A stretch of DNA of 34,689 nt from Paulinella micropora (GCA_009731375.1 BJOX01000073.1:544113-578801); one strand, 5' to 3'. Counted from the first letter of the stretch, positions 1-7,289 are shown. The notes: generated by a model from the sequence alone, not told the origin. Program-made: numbers and translations.

Positions 1-26
1 TGCATCAGCCATTGACAGAGAAGCAC
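1..26 (+). mobile_element. 3' tip of a tRNA-derived SINE (cut by window start)
   Basis: The first 26 bases match the last bases of the two fuller SINE copies at 249-514 and 997-1227, ending in GAAGCAC. They are followed at once by an ATT tail, as in the other copies. Only the 3' end is inside the window, so the head cannot be checked. Confidence 0.8.
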
Positions 27-86
27 TATTATTATTATTATTATTATTATCATGATTATTATCATTATTATCATTATTACTATTAC

Positions 87-129
<43 letters not shown>

Positions 130-205
130 GTTATTATTGTTATTATTACTATTATTACTATTATTATTTATTATGATTATGATTATGATTATGATGATGA
201 TGATG

Positions 206-240
<35 letters not shown>

Positions 241-248
241 AATAATAT
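27..248 (+). repeat. (ATT)n microsatellite, SINE tail
   Basis: Nearly pure ATT triplets with scattered ATC, ACT and GAT variants; 176-205 is a GAT/TGATTA-rich block. It starts exactly at the end of the SINE body. It is best read as the expanded tail of the SINE at 1-26, running into the 5' end of the next copy. Reading frames through it give only Ile or Tyr runs and are not genes. Confidence 0.9.
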
Positions 249-259
249 GGACACCGTGA

Positions 260-310
260 TAGCCCAGTGGTCAAGTTCTACCATCTGGGCCCTGTCGCCA
301 GTTCGATTCC
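260..310 (+). promoter_or_regulatory. Internal Pol III promoter (A and B boxes) of SINE copy 1
   Basis: TAGCCCAGTGG (260-270) fits the A-box consensus TRGCNNAGYNGG. AGTTCGATTCC (300-310) fits the B box GGTTCGANTCC with one mismatch. The spacing is that of a tRNA gene. The T stem that should flank the B box is mismatched, so this is a promoter relic and not a working tRNA. Confidence 0.75.
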
Positions 311-320
311 CGTCGGTGCC

Positions 321-390
321 ACCAGTATTTTCATTGAACATACCGGTCCGTCTGGACCAGTATTTTCATTGAACATACCGGTCCGTCTGG
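321..390 (+). repeat. 35 bp tandem duplication inside the SINE
   Basis: Bases 321-355 and 356-390 are identical. Each starts with ACCAG, at the CCA end of the tRNA-like head, and ends in GTCTGG. The copy at 997-1227 has the unit once, so this is a copy-specific duplication. Confidence 0.93.
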
Positions 391-514
391 AAGTGTTGGA
401 ACTGCCCTTGCGGGGGTGTCATTACAGCCTATCGTCAATTCTTCGTACTCCCCTCACGGGTGAGACGATGGAGGCGCATGTGCAGATTTGCATCAGCCAT
501 TGACAGAGAAGCAC

Positions 515-569
515 TATTAAAATAATAATAATAATAATAATAATAATTATTATTATTATTAAAATAATA

Positions 570-617
<48 letters not shown>

Positions 618-644
618 GATTATTATCATCATCATCATCATCAT

Positions 645-730
<86 letters not shown>

Positions 731-801
731 CTTGCTGTTACTATTACTATTACTATTACTATTACTATTACTATTACTATTACTATTACTATTACTATTA
801 C

Positions 802-858
<57 letters not shown>

Positions 859-920
859 TATTATCATTATTATTATGATTATTATTATCATTATTATTAT
901 GATTATTATTATGATTATTA

Positions 921-996
<76 letters not shown>
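515..996 (+). repeat. AAT/ATT/GTT/ACTATT microsatellite complex
   Basis: Tail of the 249-514 SINE. It has an AAT stretch that flips to ATT (521-559), a long ATT run, a (GTT)n block around 700-733 and an (ACTATT)n hexamer block around 736-800, then ATT up to the next SINE head at 997. The AAT-to-ATT switch makes a short self-complementary arm. Confidence 0.9.
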
Positions 997-1227
997 GGAC
1001 ACCGTGATAGCCCAGTGGTCAAGTTCTACCATCTGGGCCCTGTCGCCAGTTCGATTCCCGTCGGTGCCACCAGTATTTTCATTGAACATACCGGTCCGTC
1101 TGGAAGTGTTGGAACTGCCCTTGCGGGGGTGTCATTAGAGCCTATCGTCAATTCTTCGTACTCCCCTCACGGGTGAGACGATGGAGGCGCATGTGCAGAT
1201 TTGCATCAGCCATTGACAGAGAAGCAC
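997..1227 (+). mobile_element. tRNA-derived SINE, full copy
   Basis: This is the reference copy, 231 bp from GGACACC to GAAGCAC. The tRNA-like head is 997-1071, with the CCA at its end. The body includes a short hairpin, CTCAC-GG-GTGAG, around 1168. The copy is almost identical to 249-514, which suggests recent activity or recent duplication. The 3' part also matches 1-26 and, on the minus strand, 34634-34689. It sits just upstream of the first visible ankyrin exon, so it probably lies inside an intron of that gene. Confidence 0.85.
1008..1058 (+). promoter_or_regulatory. Internal Pol III promoter (A and B boxes) of SINE copy 2
   Basis: A box at 1008-1018 and B box at 1048-1058, identical to the boxes in the first copy and with the same spacing. 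Confidence 0.75.
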
Positions 1228-1250
1228 TATTATTATCATCATTATTATTA

Positions 1251-1292
<42 letters not shown>

Positions 1293-1318
1293 CATCATCA
1301 TTATTATTATCATTATTA
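1228..1318 (+). repeat. (ATT)n tail of the second SINE
   Basis: ATT triplets with ATC variants directly after the SINE body. The tract runs to within about 10 bases of the first ankyrin exon and probably supplies the T-rich stretch of its splice acceptor. Confidence 0.9.
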
Positions 1319-1327
1319 CTATGTCAG

Positions 1328-1389
1328 GGCACTTGGACATGGTACAGCTACTTCTAGAGTCCAATATGGGCGTAGACGTTCAAGACGAG
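1328..1389 (+). CDS. Ankyrin-repeat exon (second half of a repeat)
   Basis: Exon 1 of those visible in an ankyrin-TIR-zinc finger gene. It follows a TCAG acceptor (1324-1327) and ends before a good GTATGT donor (1390-1395). In phase 1 it reads GHLDMVQLLLESNMGVDVQDE with the first Gly split by the intron. That is the second helix plus the loop of an ankyrin repeat (GH..VVQLLLE...V..QD). The first half of the repeat must lie upstream, and I do not see it in the window, so the gene starts before base 1 or in exons hidden in repeats. Ankyrin repeats are protein-binding scaffolds. The call rests on the motif and the splice sites. Confidence 0.65.
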
Positions 1390-1536
1390 GTATGTTTTCC
1401 TACATGTGTACATACATGCGCAATTTTATACGAATCAAACGCGCACGTGAACCCGCAAGATCTGTTGGACAAATGTGTAACGACCATGCACGCAGAATCA
1501 TATTTGATTTAAACGCGCACATGAACGCTCAACAGG

Positions 1537-1600
1537 ATGGATGGATGGATGGATGGATGACTGGCTGGCTGGCTGGCTAGATAGATAGATATATAGATAT

Positions 1601-1686
<86 letters not shown>

Positions 1687-1687
1687 G

Positions 1688-1742
<55 letters not shown>

Positions 1743-1767
1743 GGATGGATGGATGGATGGATGGATG

Positions 1768-1837
<70 letters not shown>
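1537..1837 (+). repeat. (GGAT)n / (GATA)n tetranucleotide array
   Basis: GGAT units at 1537-1560, GGCT units to about 1579, then (GATA)n with an internal GGAT block at 1741-1770. It lies in the intron upstream of a complementary CTAT array at 2008-2145 and 2188-2600, so the two arms could pair in the transcript. Confidence 0.95.
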
Positions 1838-2007
1838 GTGTATGAGCAAGGTAGACAAATGTACATCTATGGACGCACGTGAATGTTCATGTCCAAGCAC
1901 TTACACATGCATATATGCATTTTACATAATGCAGATAGATGTATACGAAAATACGTAACCAGGTCATGTTCTTTCTGATACATACCTACTCTACATAGGT
2001 ACACGCA

Positions 2008-2010
2008 TAC

Positions 2011-2055
<45 letters not shown>

Positions 2056-2145
2056 CCTACCTATCCATCTATCCATGTATCTATCTATCTATCTATCTAT
2101 CTATCTGTCTATCTACCTATCTATCTATCTATCTATCTATCTATC
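2008..2145 (+). repeat. (CTAT)n tetranucleotide array
   Basis: CTAT units with CTAC, CCAT and CTGT variants. It is the reverse complement type of the GATA array at 1573-1837. It ends in the TCAG acceptor of the next ankyrin exon, so it also serves as that acceptor's pyrimidine-rich tract. Confidence 0.93.
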
Positions 2146-2147
2146 AG

Positions 2148-2184
2148 GGTGGACGCACTGCGCTTATGTATGCCGCGAAAAACG
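2148..2184 (+). CDS. Ankyrin-repeat exon (first half of a repeat)
   Basis: After the TCAG acceptor at 2144-2147 the sequence reads [12 protein letters not shown] plus one base of the next codon. This is the first-helix signature of an ankyrin repeat (G.TAL..AA..G). It joins in phase 0 to the QDE end of the exon at 1328-1389, giving a canonical repeat boundary. It would end at a weak GTGATC donor (2185-2190). The phase-1 end matches the phase-1 start of exon 1328, so each ankyrin repeat is cut at the same internal Gly. Only 37 bases long. Confidence 0.6.
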
Positions 2185-2187
2185 GTG

Positions 2188-2203
2188 ATCTATCTATCCA
2201 TCC

Positions 2204-2247
<44 letters not shown>

Positions 2248-2269
2248 GTTATCTATCTATCTATTTATG

Positions 2270-2308
<39 letters not shown>

Positions 2309-2326
2309 ATATCTATCTGACTGTCG

Positions 2327-2362
<36 letters not shown>

Positions 2363-2600
2363 ATCTATCTACTATCTATCTATCTATCTGTCTGTCTATC
2401 TATCTATCTATCTATCTATCATCTATGTATCTAATCTAATCTAATCTAATCTAATCTAATCTAATCTAATCTAATCTAATCTTACCTAATCTTATCTAAT
2501 CTATCTATCCATCTATCTATCCATCTATCTATCTATCTATCTATCTATCATTCTATCTATCTATCTATCTATCTATCTATCCAATTTTTCTCTATCTCTA
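2188..2600 (+). repeat. (CTAT)n array with a (CTAAT)n pentamer block
   Basis: Tetranucleotide CTAT units interrupted by a run of CTAAT pentamers at about 2429-2500, then CTAT and CTCTAT variants. Intronic. Reading frames through it encode only Leu-Ser-Ile-Tyr runs. Confidence 0.93.
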
Positions 2601-2660
2601 TCTCTATATCTCTCTATCCAAGTATTCATCGACAGATCGATCTACATACGTATAGGAAAG

Positions 2661-2716
2661 ATAGACACAGCAAGCTTCTACTCGAGGCCCAAGCCGAAGT
2701 GGACACCAAGGACAAA
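2661..2716 (+). CDS. Ankyrin-repeat exon (second half of a repeat, degenerate)
   Basis: Reads ..RHSKLLLEAQAEVDTKDK and then a strong GTAAGC donor (2717-2722). KLLLEAQAEVDTKD is the second helix and loop of an ankyrin repeat. The end is phase 0, which fits the next exon at 4153. The start is uncertain. TATAG at 2651-2655 is the better acceptor but gives the wrong phase; AAAG at 2657-2660 keeps the frame but makes the helix about two residues short. Positions usually Gly-His are replaced, so the exon may be degenerate. Confidence 0.5.
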
Positions 2717-2720
2717 GTAA

Positions 2721-2737
2721 GCAATAACAATAATAAC

Positions 2738-2834
<97 letters not shown>

Positions 2835-2898
2835 GTAATAATAATAGTGACAAGAAGAAGAAGAAGAAGAAGAAGAAGAAGAAGAAGAAGAAGAAGAA

Positions 2899-2945
<47 letters not shown>

Positions 2946-3785
2946 AGAAGAAGAAGAAGAAGAAGAAGAAGAAGAAGACGAAGAAGAAGAAGAAGAAGAT
3001 GAAGAAGATGAAGAAGAAGAAGAAGAAGAAGAAGAAGAAGAAGAAGAAGAAGAAGAAGAAGAAGAAGAAGAAGAAGAAGAAGAAGAAGAAGAAGAAGAAG
3101 AAGAAGAAGAAGAAGAAGAAAAGAAGAAGAAGAAGGAGGAGGAGGAGGAGGAGGAGAAGGAGAAGGAGAAAGGAGAAAGGAGAAAGCAGAAAGGAGAAAG
3201 GAGAAAGGAAGAAGGAAGAAGGAAGAAGGAGGATGGAAGGAAGAAAGGAAGGAAGGAGGAAAGGAAGGAAGGAAGGAAGGAAGGAAGAAAGGAAGAAAGG
3301 AAGAAAGGAAGAACGGCAGAACGGAAGAACGGAAGAAAGGAAGAAAGGAAGAAAGGAAGGAAGGAAGGAAGCAACGAAACAAGGAAGGAAGGAAGGAAGG
3401 GAAGGAAGGGAAGGAGAAGGGAAGGAGAAAAGGAGAAGAAAAGGAGAAGAAAAGGAGAAGAAAAGGAGAAGAAAAGGAGAAGAAAAGGAGAAGAAAAGGA
3501 GAAGAAAAGAAGGAGAAGAAAAGGAGAAGAAAAGGAGAAGGAAAGGAGAAGAAAAGGAGAAGAAAAGGAGAAGAAAAGGAGAAGAAAAGGAGAAGAAAAG
3601 AAGAAGAAAAGAAGAAGAAGAAGAAGAAGAAGAAGAAGAAGAAGAAGAAGAAGAAGAAGAAGAAAGAATTATAATAAGGAAGGGAAGGGAGGAAGGAAGA
3701 AGAAGAAGAAGAAGAAGAAGAAGAAGAAGAAGAAGAAGAAGAAGAAGAAGAAGAAAGAATAATAATAATAATAATAATAATAATG

Positions 3786-3837
<52 letters not shown>

Positions 3838-3892
3838 TAATAATGATAATAATAATAATAATAATGATAATAATAATAATGATAATACTAAA
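2721..3892 (+). repeat. AAT microsatellite flanking a ~0.9 kb purine-only GAA/GGA tract
   Basis: (AAT)n at 2721-2847, GAA triplets at 2851-3130, then GGA, GGAGAAA, GGAAG and GAGAAAAG units to about 3756, with an AT-rich break at 3665-3680, then (AAT)n to 3892. About 900 bases of the top strand are almost all purine. Such tracts can form triplex DNA. All long reading frames here (poly-Lys, Glu, Ser, Leu, Phe) are artefacts. Confidence 0.95.
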
Positions 3893-4152
3893 TAACAGCA
3901 ACAGCAACAGCAGTAGCAGTAACAACAACAACAACAGCAACAGCAGCGGCAGCAGCAGCAAGAACAACAAGAATGGCACCAATAACAACCGCGACAACAA
4001 TGACGACAATCACGACAAGGTGCTGTGCATATACGTATGTATGTATGTATGTATGTATGTATGTATGTAGCTACTGCCGCGCGACCCTCCTTCAACATCT
4101 CTAATACACTATGTATGTATGTATGTATATATGTATGTGTTGATGTTGTTAG
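3893..4152 (+). repeat. CAA/CAG-rich stretch and GTAT repeats, end of intron
   Basis: CAACAG and AACAAC units at 3893-4019, (GTAT)n at 4033-4070 and again at 4111-4140, then GTTGTTAG, the acceptor of the next exon. Between the two GTAT blocks is a unique stretch of about 40 bases with no recognisable coding. Confidence 0.8.
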
Positions 4153-4229
4153 CGACAATGGACGGCAGCGGTGCATGCTCTTATCCATGGCCACAAAAAT
4201 GTTGCACGGATGCTACTAACCCGAACAGA
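4153..4229 (+). CDS. Ankyrin-repeat exon (whole repeat)
   Basis: After TTAG (4149-4152) the exon reads in phase 0 RQWTAAVHALIHGHKNVARMLL, followed by TRTEN. WTA..HA...GH..VARMLL is both helices of one ankyrin repeat, here not split by an intron. It continues the VDTKDK end of the exon at 2661-2716. No GT donor is present close after it. The frame stays open through a Thr/Ala/Ser-rich stretch encoded by ACT, GCT and TCT triplets to 5172. Either the exon carries a low-complexity linker or it uses a donor within the pyrimidine tract, such as a GT near 4467 or 4610. End approximate. Confidence 0.6.
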
Positions 4230-4234
4230 GAATC

Positions 4235-4305
<71 letters not shown>

Positions 4306-4333
4306 TCTTCTTCTTCTTCTTCTTCTTCTTCTT

Positions 4334-4373
<40 letters not shown>

Positions 4374-4388
4374 TTCTTCTACTACTTC

Positions 4389-4420
<32 letters not shown>

Positions 4421-5003
4421 CTTCTTCTTCTTCTTCTTCTTCTTCTTGCTCGCCTTCCTTCGTCTCCTTCCTCTCCTTCCTCTCCTTCCTCTGCTGTTTC
4501 TCCTTTCTCTGTTTCCTCTCCATTCTCTGCTTTCGCTCATTCCTCTCCTTCCTTTTCTTGCTCTTCTGCTTTCTCTCCTTTCCCTGCTTCCTCTCCTTCC
4601 TCTCCTTCCTCTCCGTCCTTTCCGTCCTCTCCGTCCTCTTATTTTCCTGTTTCCTCTCCTTCCTCTCCTTTCTCTCCTTTCCCTGCTTTCGCTGCTTCCT
4701 CTCCTTCCTCTTCTTTCCCTGCTTTCTATCCATCCTTTCCTTCCTCTCCATTCTCTTCTTCCTCTCCTTTCCCTGCTTTGCCTGCTTTCTCTGCTTCCTC
4801 TGCTTCCTCTGTTTTCTCTCCTTCCTCTCCTTCTTCTCCTTCTTCTTCTTCTTCTTCTTCTTCTCCTCCTCCTCCTCCTCCTTCTTCTTCTCCTTCTTCT
4901 CCTTCTTCTCCTTCTTCTTCTTCTCCTTCTTCTTCTTCTTCTTCTTCTTCTTCTTCTTCTTCTTCTTCTTCTTCTTCGTCTTCGTCTTCTTCTTCTTCTT
5001 AAG

Positions 5004-5034
<31 letters not shown>

Positions 5035-5120
5035 CTTCTTCTTCTTCCTCTTTCTCTTCTTTTTCTTCCTCCTCCTCTTCCTCCTCCTCCTCCCCTTCTT
5101 TGTCTTCTTCTTCTTTCACG
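4230..5120 (+). repeat. CTA/CTG/CTT triplets and ~0.8 kb pyrimidine tract
   Basis: ACT triplets, a short CTG block at 4282-4303, CTT, ACT again, CTT to 4446, then CTCCTTCCTTT-type units with scattered G to about 4835, then CTT and CTC to about 5115. It is nearly all pyrimidine on the top strand, the complement of the purine tract at 2848-3756. It gives the TIR exon an extreme polypyrimidine tract. Whether part is translated as a Thr/Ser-rich linker cannot be settled by eye. Confidence 0.9.
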
Positions 5121-5243
5121 CTCAAGGCCAATTTTTGTACAACTGAAACTGGTACAACTACTTCTTCTCTGAAAAAATCTCTTCTCGCTGACAAGCCAAA
5201 TACATTTCACACCCAGCCGAGGGAAGCGGGGAAGACATTTCAG

Positions 5244-6021
5244 AGCTGGGATTTCTACCTTAGTTACACTCCTTTTGACGTCGACGCCACTGCAATGGCG
5301 GAAGCGTTATTTCAGAGGAAAACGCGTGTGGCAACATCAAAGCGATGTGACAGAAATTTCCGTCGAGGCCATGGAGAAGGGGGTGAAAGGGGCCAAGTGT
5401 TTGATCGCAATCGTGACCGACAACGGCCAAGACAGCTACTTCTCTCGCTGGAGGTGTCGGCAGGAAGTGTATTTGGCCTTGGCTGCTGGCAGATCGGTTG
5501 TGCCAGTCATTCACCCACGAGATGAGGAAAGAGTAGAGCGATTCGTTGCGGAGGGCGAGAAGTATGGTCTAGACTTCAGCGGCTATGCCTTCGTGGACTT
5601 CAGCCTCAGTTATTCAGCAATGAACGTGAAGTATACCAACAAGCGCATTCGGGAAATTTCTAGGCAGGCAGACTTGTTTCCTGTCTCGCCGGACGCTGCA
5701 AGGCGGCCACGATGGTCACCGCCGGACGCTGCAAGGCGGGAAAGAAGGCCGCGAGCAGGGCCTGTGAGTAGTGGTAGCCCCACTGTCATAGCTGGAAACC
5801 CTCTACCAAACCCAGCGTTGCATGAAAATCCGCGCAGTGGTACCCCCCCTGTCATAGCTGGAAATCGCCGCGAGCCAAGGTTGGCGCATTATTCCAATCG
5901 CTACCCATGCAAGTACTACATGAACGGCAACTGCAGCATGGGGCGAACCTGCTCCCTCCTCCACCCGATGGATCGCGAGGAAGTGTGGCGATACTATGCC
6001 GAACGTGACCTATGCATATAG
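5244..6021 (+). CDS. TIR domain plus C-terminal CCCH zinc finger exon (one frame break)
   Basis: Last exon of the ankyrin gene, after a TTTCAG acceptor (5238-5243), in phase 0. It opens SWDFYLSYTPFDVDATAMAEAL, the first strand and helix of a TIR domain. Near 5311-5318 the frame must change by one base; the TIR then continues GKRVWQHQSDVTEISVEAM, GAKCLIAIVT, SRWRCRQEVYLALA and VVPVIHP. W-x-C-x-x-E is kept; this Glu (codon 5464-5466) is the residue that is catalytic in NAD-cleaving TIR proteins. A linker with two in-frame repeats leads to a C-X7-C-X5-C-X3-H finger and a TAG stop. TIR domains signal in immunity or cleave NAD; CCCH fingers usually bind RNA. The break may be a sequencing slip, or the gene may be dead. 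Confidence 0.72.
5688..5865 (+). repeat. In-frame minisatellites in the TIR-to-finger linker
   Basis: A 19-base unit beginning GCCGGACGCTG occurs at 5688 and 5721, a 33-base period equal to 11 codons. A second unit, encoding SG(S/T)P.VIAGN, occurs at 5770 and 5836, a 66-base period equal to 22 codons. Both periods keep the frame. This supports the linker being, or having been, translated. Confidence 0.8.
5908..5964 (+). other. CCCH zinc finger (within the TIR exon)
   Basis: Cys codons at 5908, 5932 and 5950 and a His codon at 5962 give C-X7-C-X5-C-X3-H, the CCCH family spacing. The aromatic and glycine pattern (PCKYYMNGNC, then CSLLHP) fits too. Typically RNA-binding. Confidence 0.88.
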
Positions 6022-6577
6022 GACCATATGCGTACATTTGCAAATTTTAACTTTCATGCTTCGTTTCAAAATCAAGATTGAACGACTGCTGTGATGGCAA
6101 TGGTAAGCTTGCGAGTCGTCGTCCGGCGACTGGTCATGACTTGAAATTTAAGGACAGGCGGCCCGCCGGCCTGCCACCTGGTTTATTTCGTACGCATCCG
6201 GCGTGACTTGCACTCTTTTATTACTAAAAGAAAAGCCGTCGCTTGACATTAGTCGGCTAGATGACTGGAGTGAGTCGACTGGCACACTGTCAGGAATTTA
6301 CTGCTGAGTTTAAATCCGATCATAGTTTGAATAACATTAATACTGAACTTCATATATTATATTATTGATATATACTGATGTATTGATATCATATGTAGTA
6401 ATTCATGGTTAATTAGTGAATAACATTAAATAATATTATTAATAACACTGAACTTCATATATTATTAATATATACTGATGTATTGATATCATATGTAGTA
6501 ATTCATGGTTCATTACTATCAGTGCCTATGCCACCGAAACTCCTTTCAAACATAATATGATGTAACTTCCTTCTGAA
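6022..6577 (+). other. Region downstream of the ankyrin-TIR gene
   Basis: No reading frame of note. It presumably holds the 3' UTR and flank of the gene. The first 300 bases are rich in GACT/AGTC words; then an AT-rich stretch carries a direct repeat of about 65-70 bases (6342-6411 and 6447-6511, offset 105). No convincing AATAAA signal. Confidence 0.6.
6342..6511 (+). repeat. Imperfect direct repeat, ~65-70 bp, 105 bp period
   Basis: ACTGAACTTCATATATTA at 6342 recurs at 6447, and TATACTGATGTATTGATATC through AATTCATGGTT recurs as well. The copies differ by small AT indels and diverge after ATGGTT. Confidence 0.85.
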
Positions 6578-6582
6578 GTTTC
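6578..6582 (+). repeat. Target-site duplication (left), GTTTC
   Basis: GTTTC lies directly before the left LTR and again directly after the right LTR (31011-31015). Five bases is the usual duplication length for Copia integrases. Confidence 0.88.
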
Positions 6583-6778
6583 TGTTGGAACTAATAATTA
6601 ATTAATAGTTATGGACCGGCCGTATCGGAGTAACGGTGTCGTTAGAGCCATTACTTATGATCCGGCCAGTCAAGTTGCGTGGCGCGTCTGTTGGCGCCTT
6701 TTCTCATTAAAGTTGTTGTTGTATGTTGAGAGTGTAGTTGCTATCATAGATTGCTTTATTAATAATAGTAGTCAAACA
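6583..6778 (+). repeat. 5' LTR of the outer Copia element
   Basis: 196 bp, starting TGTTGGAACTAATAATTAAT and ending GTAGTCAAACA, so with the TG...CA ends and short inverted termini of LTRs. It aligns along its whole length with 30817-31010. Confidence 0.92.
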
Positions 6779-6790
6779 GGTTATCGAGCC
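6779..6790 (+). promoter_or_regulatory. Probable primer-binding site, half-tRNA type
   Basis: GGTTATCGAGCC abuts the LTR. It is the complement of the anticodon arm of eukaryotic initiator Met tRNA (GGCTCATAACC) except for one extra C. Drosophila copia primes from this internal tRNA site and not from the 3' CCA end. No TGG-type primer site is present. By analogy only. Confidence 0.55.
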
Positions 6791-6961
6791 TTGATTAGCG
6801 AACTCTGCGCCAACAGCTTTTATCAGTTGCACTTAGTCTGAAACTTGAAAGGAGACTCCCGAGGCATTAGGCTTTGGGCGACCACCCATTTAGGGCAACG
6901 GGAACCTTTACCGATCTTTTGCAAGATCTCTCCGGGCTACCTAGCAAGTCTATCTACGCAG

Positions 6962-7210
6962 GTTAGATACACGCTTTAATAACACGTATGTATCGCAGAA
7001 CTGAAACCGTAGCAGAAAGCTGCCACGTCACGAAACTAAGCTACTGGTCTGTCTAACTACTGAGTTGAGTGGATTATAAGACTGATGTATTATTGTGACT
7101 GGCACTTGAAGTATTAATAACGTTCCCAGTCTATATTGGTAATAGTTACTGTCCTGCCAATTGACAAATTAACTATCCAGTAAACGGTGGTTAAAATAGT
7201 TATGACTAAC
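6962..7210 (-). repeat. Candidate 3' LTR of the inner minus-strand Copia
   Basis: On the + strand it begins GTTAGATACACG and ends TATGACTAAC, giving terminal inverted repeats GTTAG/CTAAC. It lies one base from a polypurine tract on the minus strand, where a 3' LTR should be. It lacks TG...CA ends and I find no second copy in the window, so this stays a candidate. The 5' end of this Copia is near the gap at 13118. Confidence 0.35.
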
Positions 7211-7220
7211 GCTCCCCCTT
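7211..7220 (-). promoter_or_regulatory. Polypurine tract of the inner Copia
   Basis: The minus strand reads TAAGGGGGAG just downstream of the pol genes. This type of G-rich tract primes plus-strand DNA synthesis in Copia elements; a similar AGGGGGA sits before the outer element's 3' LTR. Confidence 0.5.
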
Positions 7221-7270
7221 AGTTATTTTGTCAATACTATCTATCCGTTGTGAAAGTCTTATAGTTCTGG

Positions 7271-7289
7271 TGCAATTTGAAAAATTGCA
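7271..7289 (-). other. Perfect hairpin before the polypurine tract
   Basis: TGCAATTT (7271-7278) and AAATTGCA (7282-7289) are exact inverted repeats with a 3-base loop. The hairpin lies in the 3' non-coding part of the inner Copia transcript. Confidence 0.6.

Larger units (their letters stand above)
249..514 (+). mobile_element. tRNA-derived SINE, copy with internal duplication
   Basis: The element begins GGACACCGTG and ends GAAGCAC, followed by an A/T tail. The head (249-323) looks like a tRNA. GACACCG can pair with CGGTGCC at 6 of 7 positions. There is an A-box-like stretch at 260-270 and a B-box-like stretch at 300-310, and the head ends in A-CCA. The roughly 155 bp body that follows is not tRNA-like. 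The copy matches 997-1227 almost base for base, apart from a 35 bp tandem duplication (321-390) and about one substitution near 425. The internal Pol III promoter, the CCA and the simple-repeat tail are typical of SINEs. Such elements move using LINE enzymes, and no LINE is visible here. Confidence 0.82.
1390..2147 (+). other. Intron with ankyrin-tail relics and GATA repeats
   Basis: This lies between the GTATGT donor and a TCAG acceptor. Besides microsatellites it holds two short stretches that read like the end of an ankyrin repeat: ESNAHVNPQD at about 1431-1460 and [11 protein letters not shown] at about 1504-1536. Both resemble the ESNMGVDVQD end of the exon before. They look like decayed tandem copies of that exon. 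Non-repetitive sequence at 1838-2007 shows no gene; it contains a 14 bp perfect palindrome at 1907-1920. Confidence 0.55.

Noticed and set aside
249-323. Functional tRNA gene
   Set aside because: The boxes and CCA are there, but the T stem has mismatches, three extra bases sit before the A box and no clean anticodon arm forms. The same unit recurs with a long body, so it is a SINE head.
2604-5194. Very long open frames of poly-Leu, Ser, Phe, Lys, Glu on both strands
   Set aside because: They are translations of GAA/CTT/AAT microsatellites. Every frame on both strands is open for the same reason, and no domain is present outside the short ankyrin exons.
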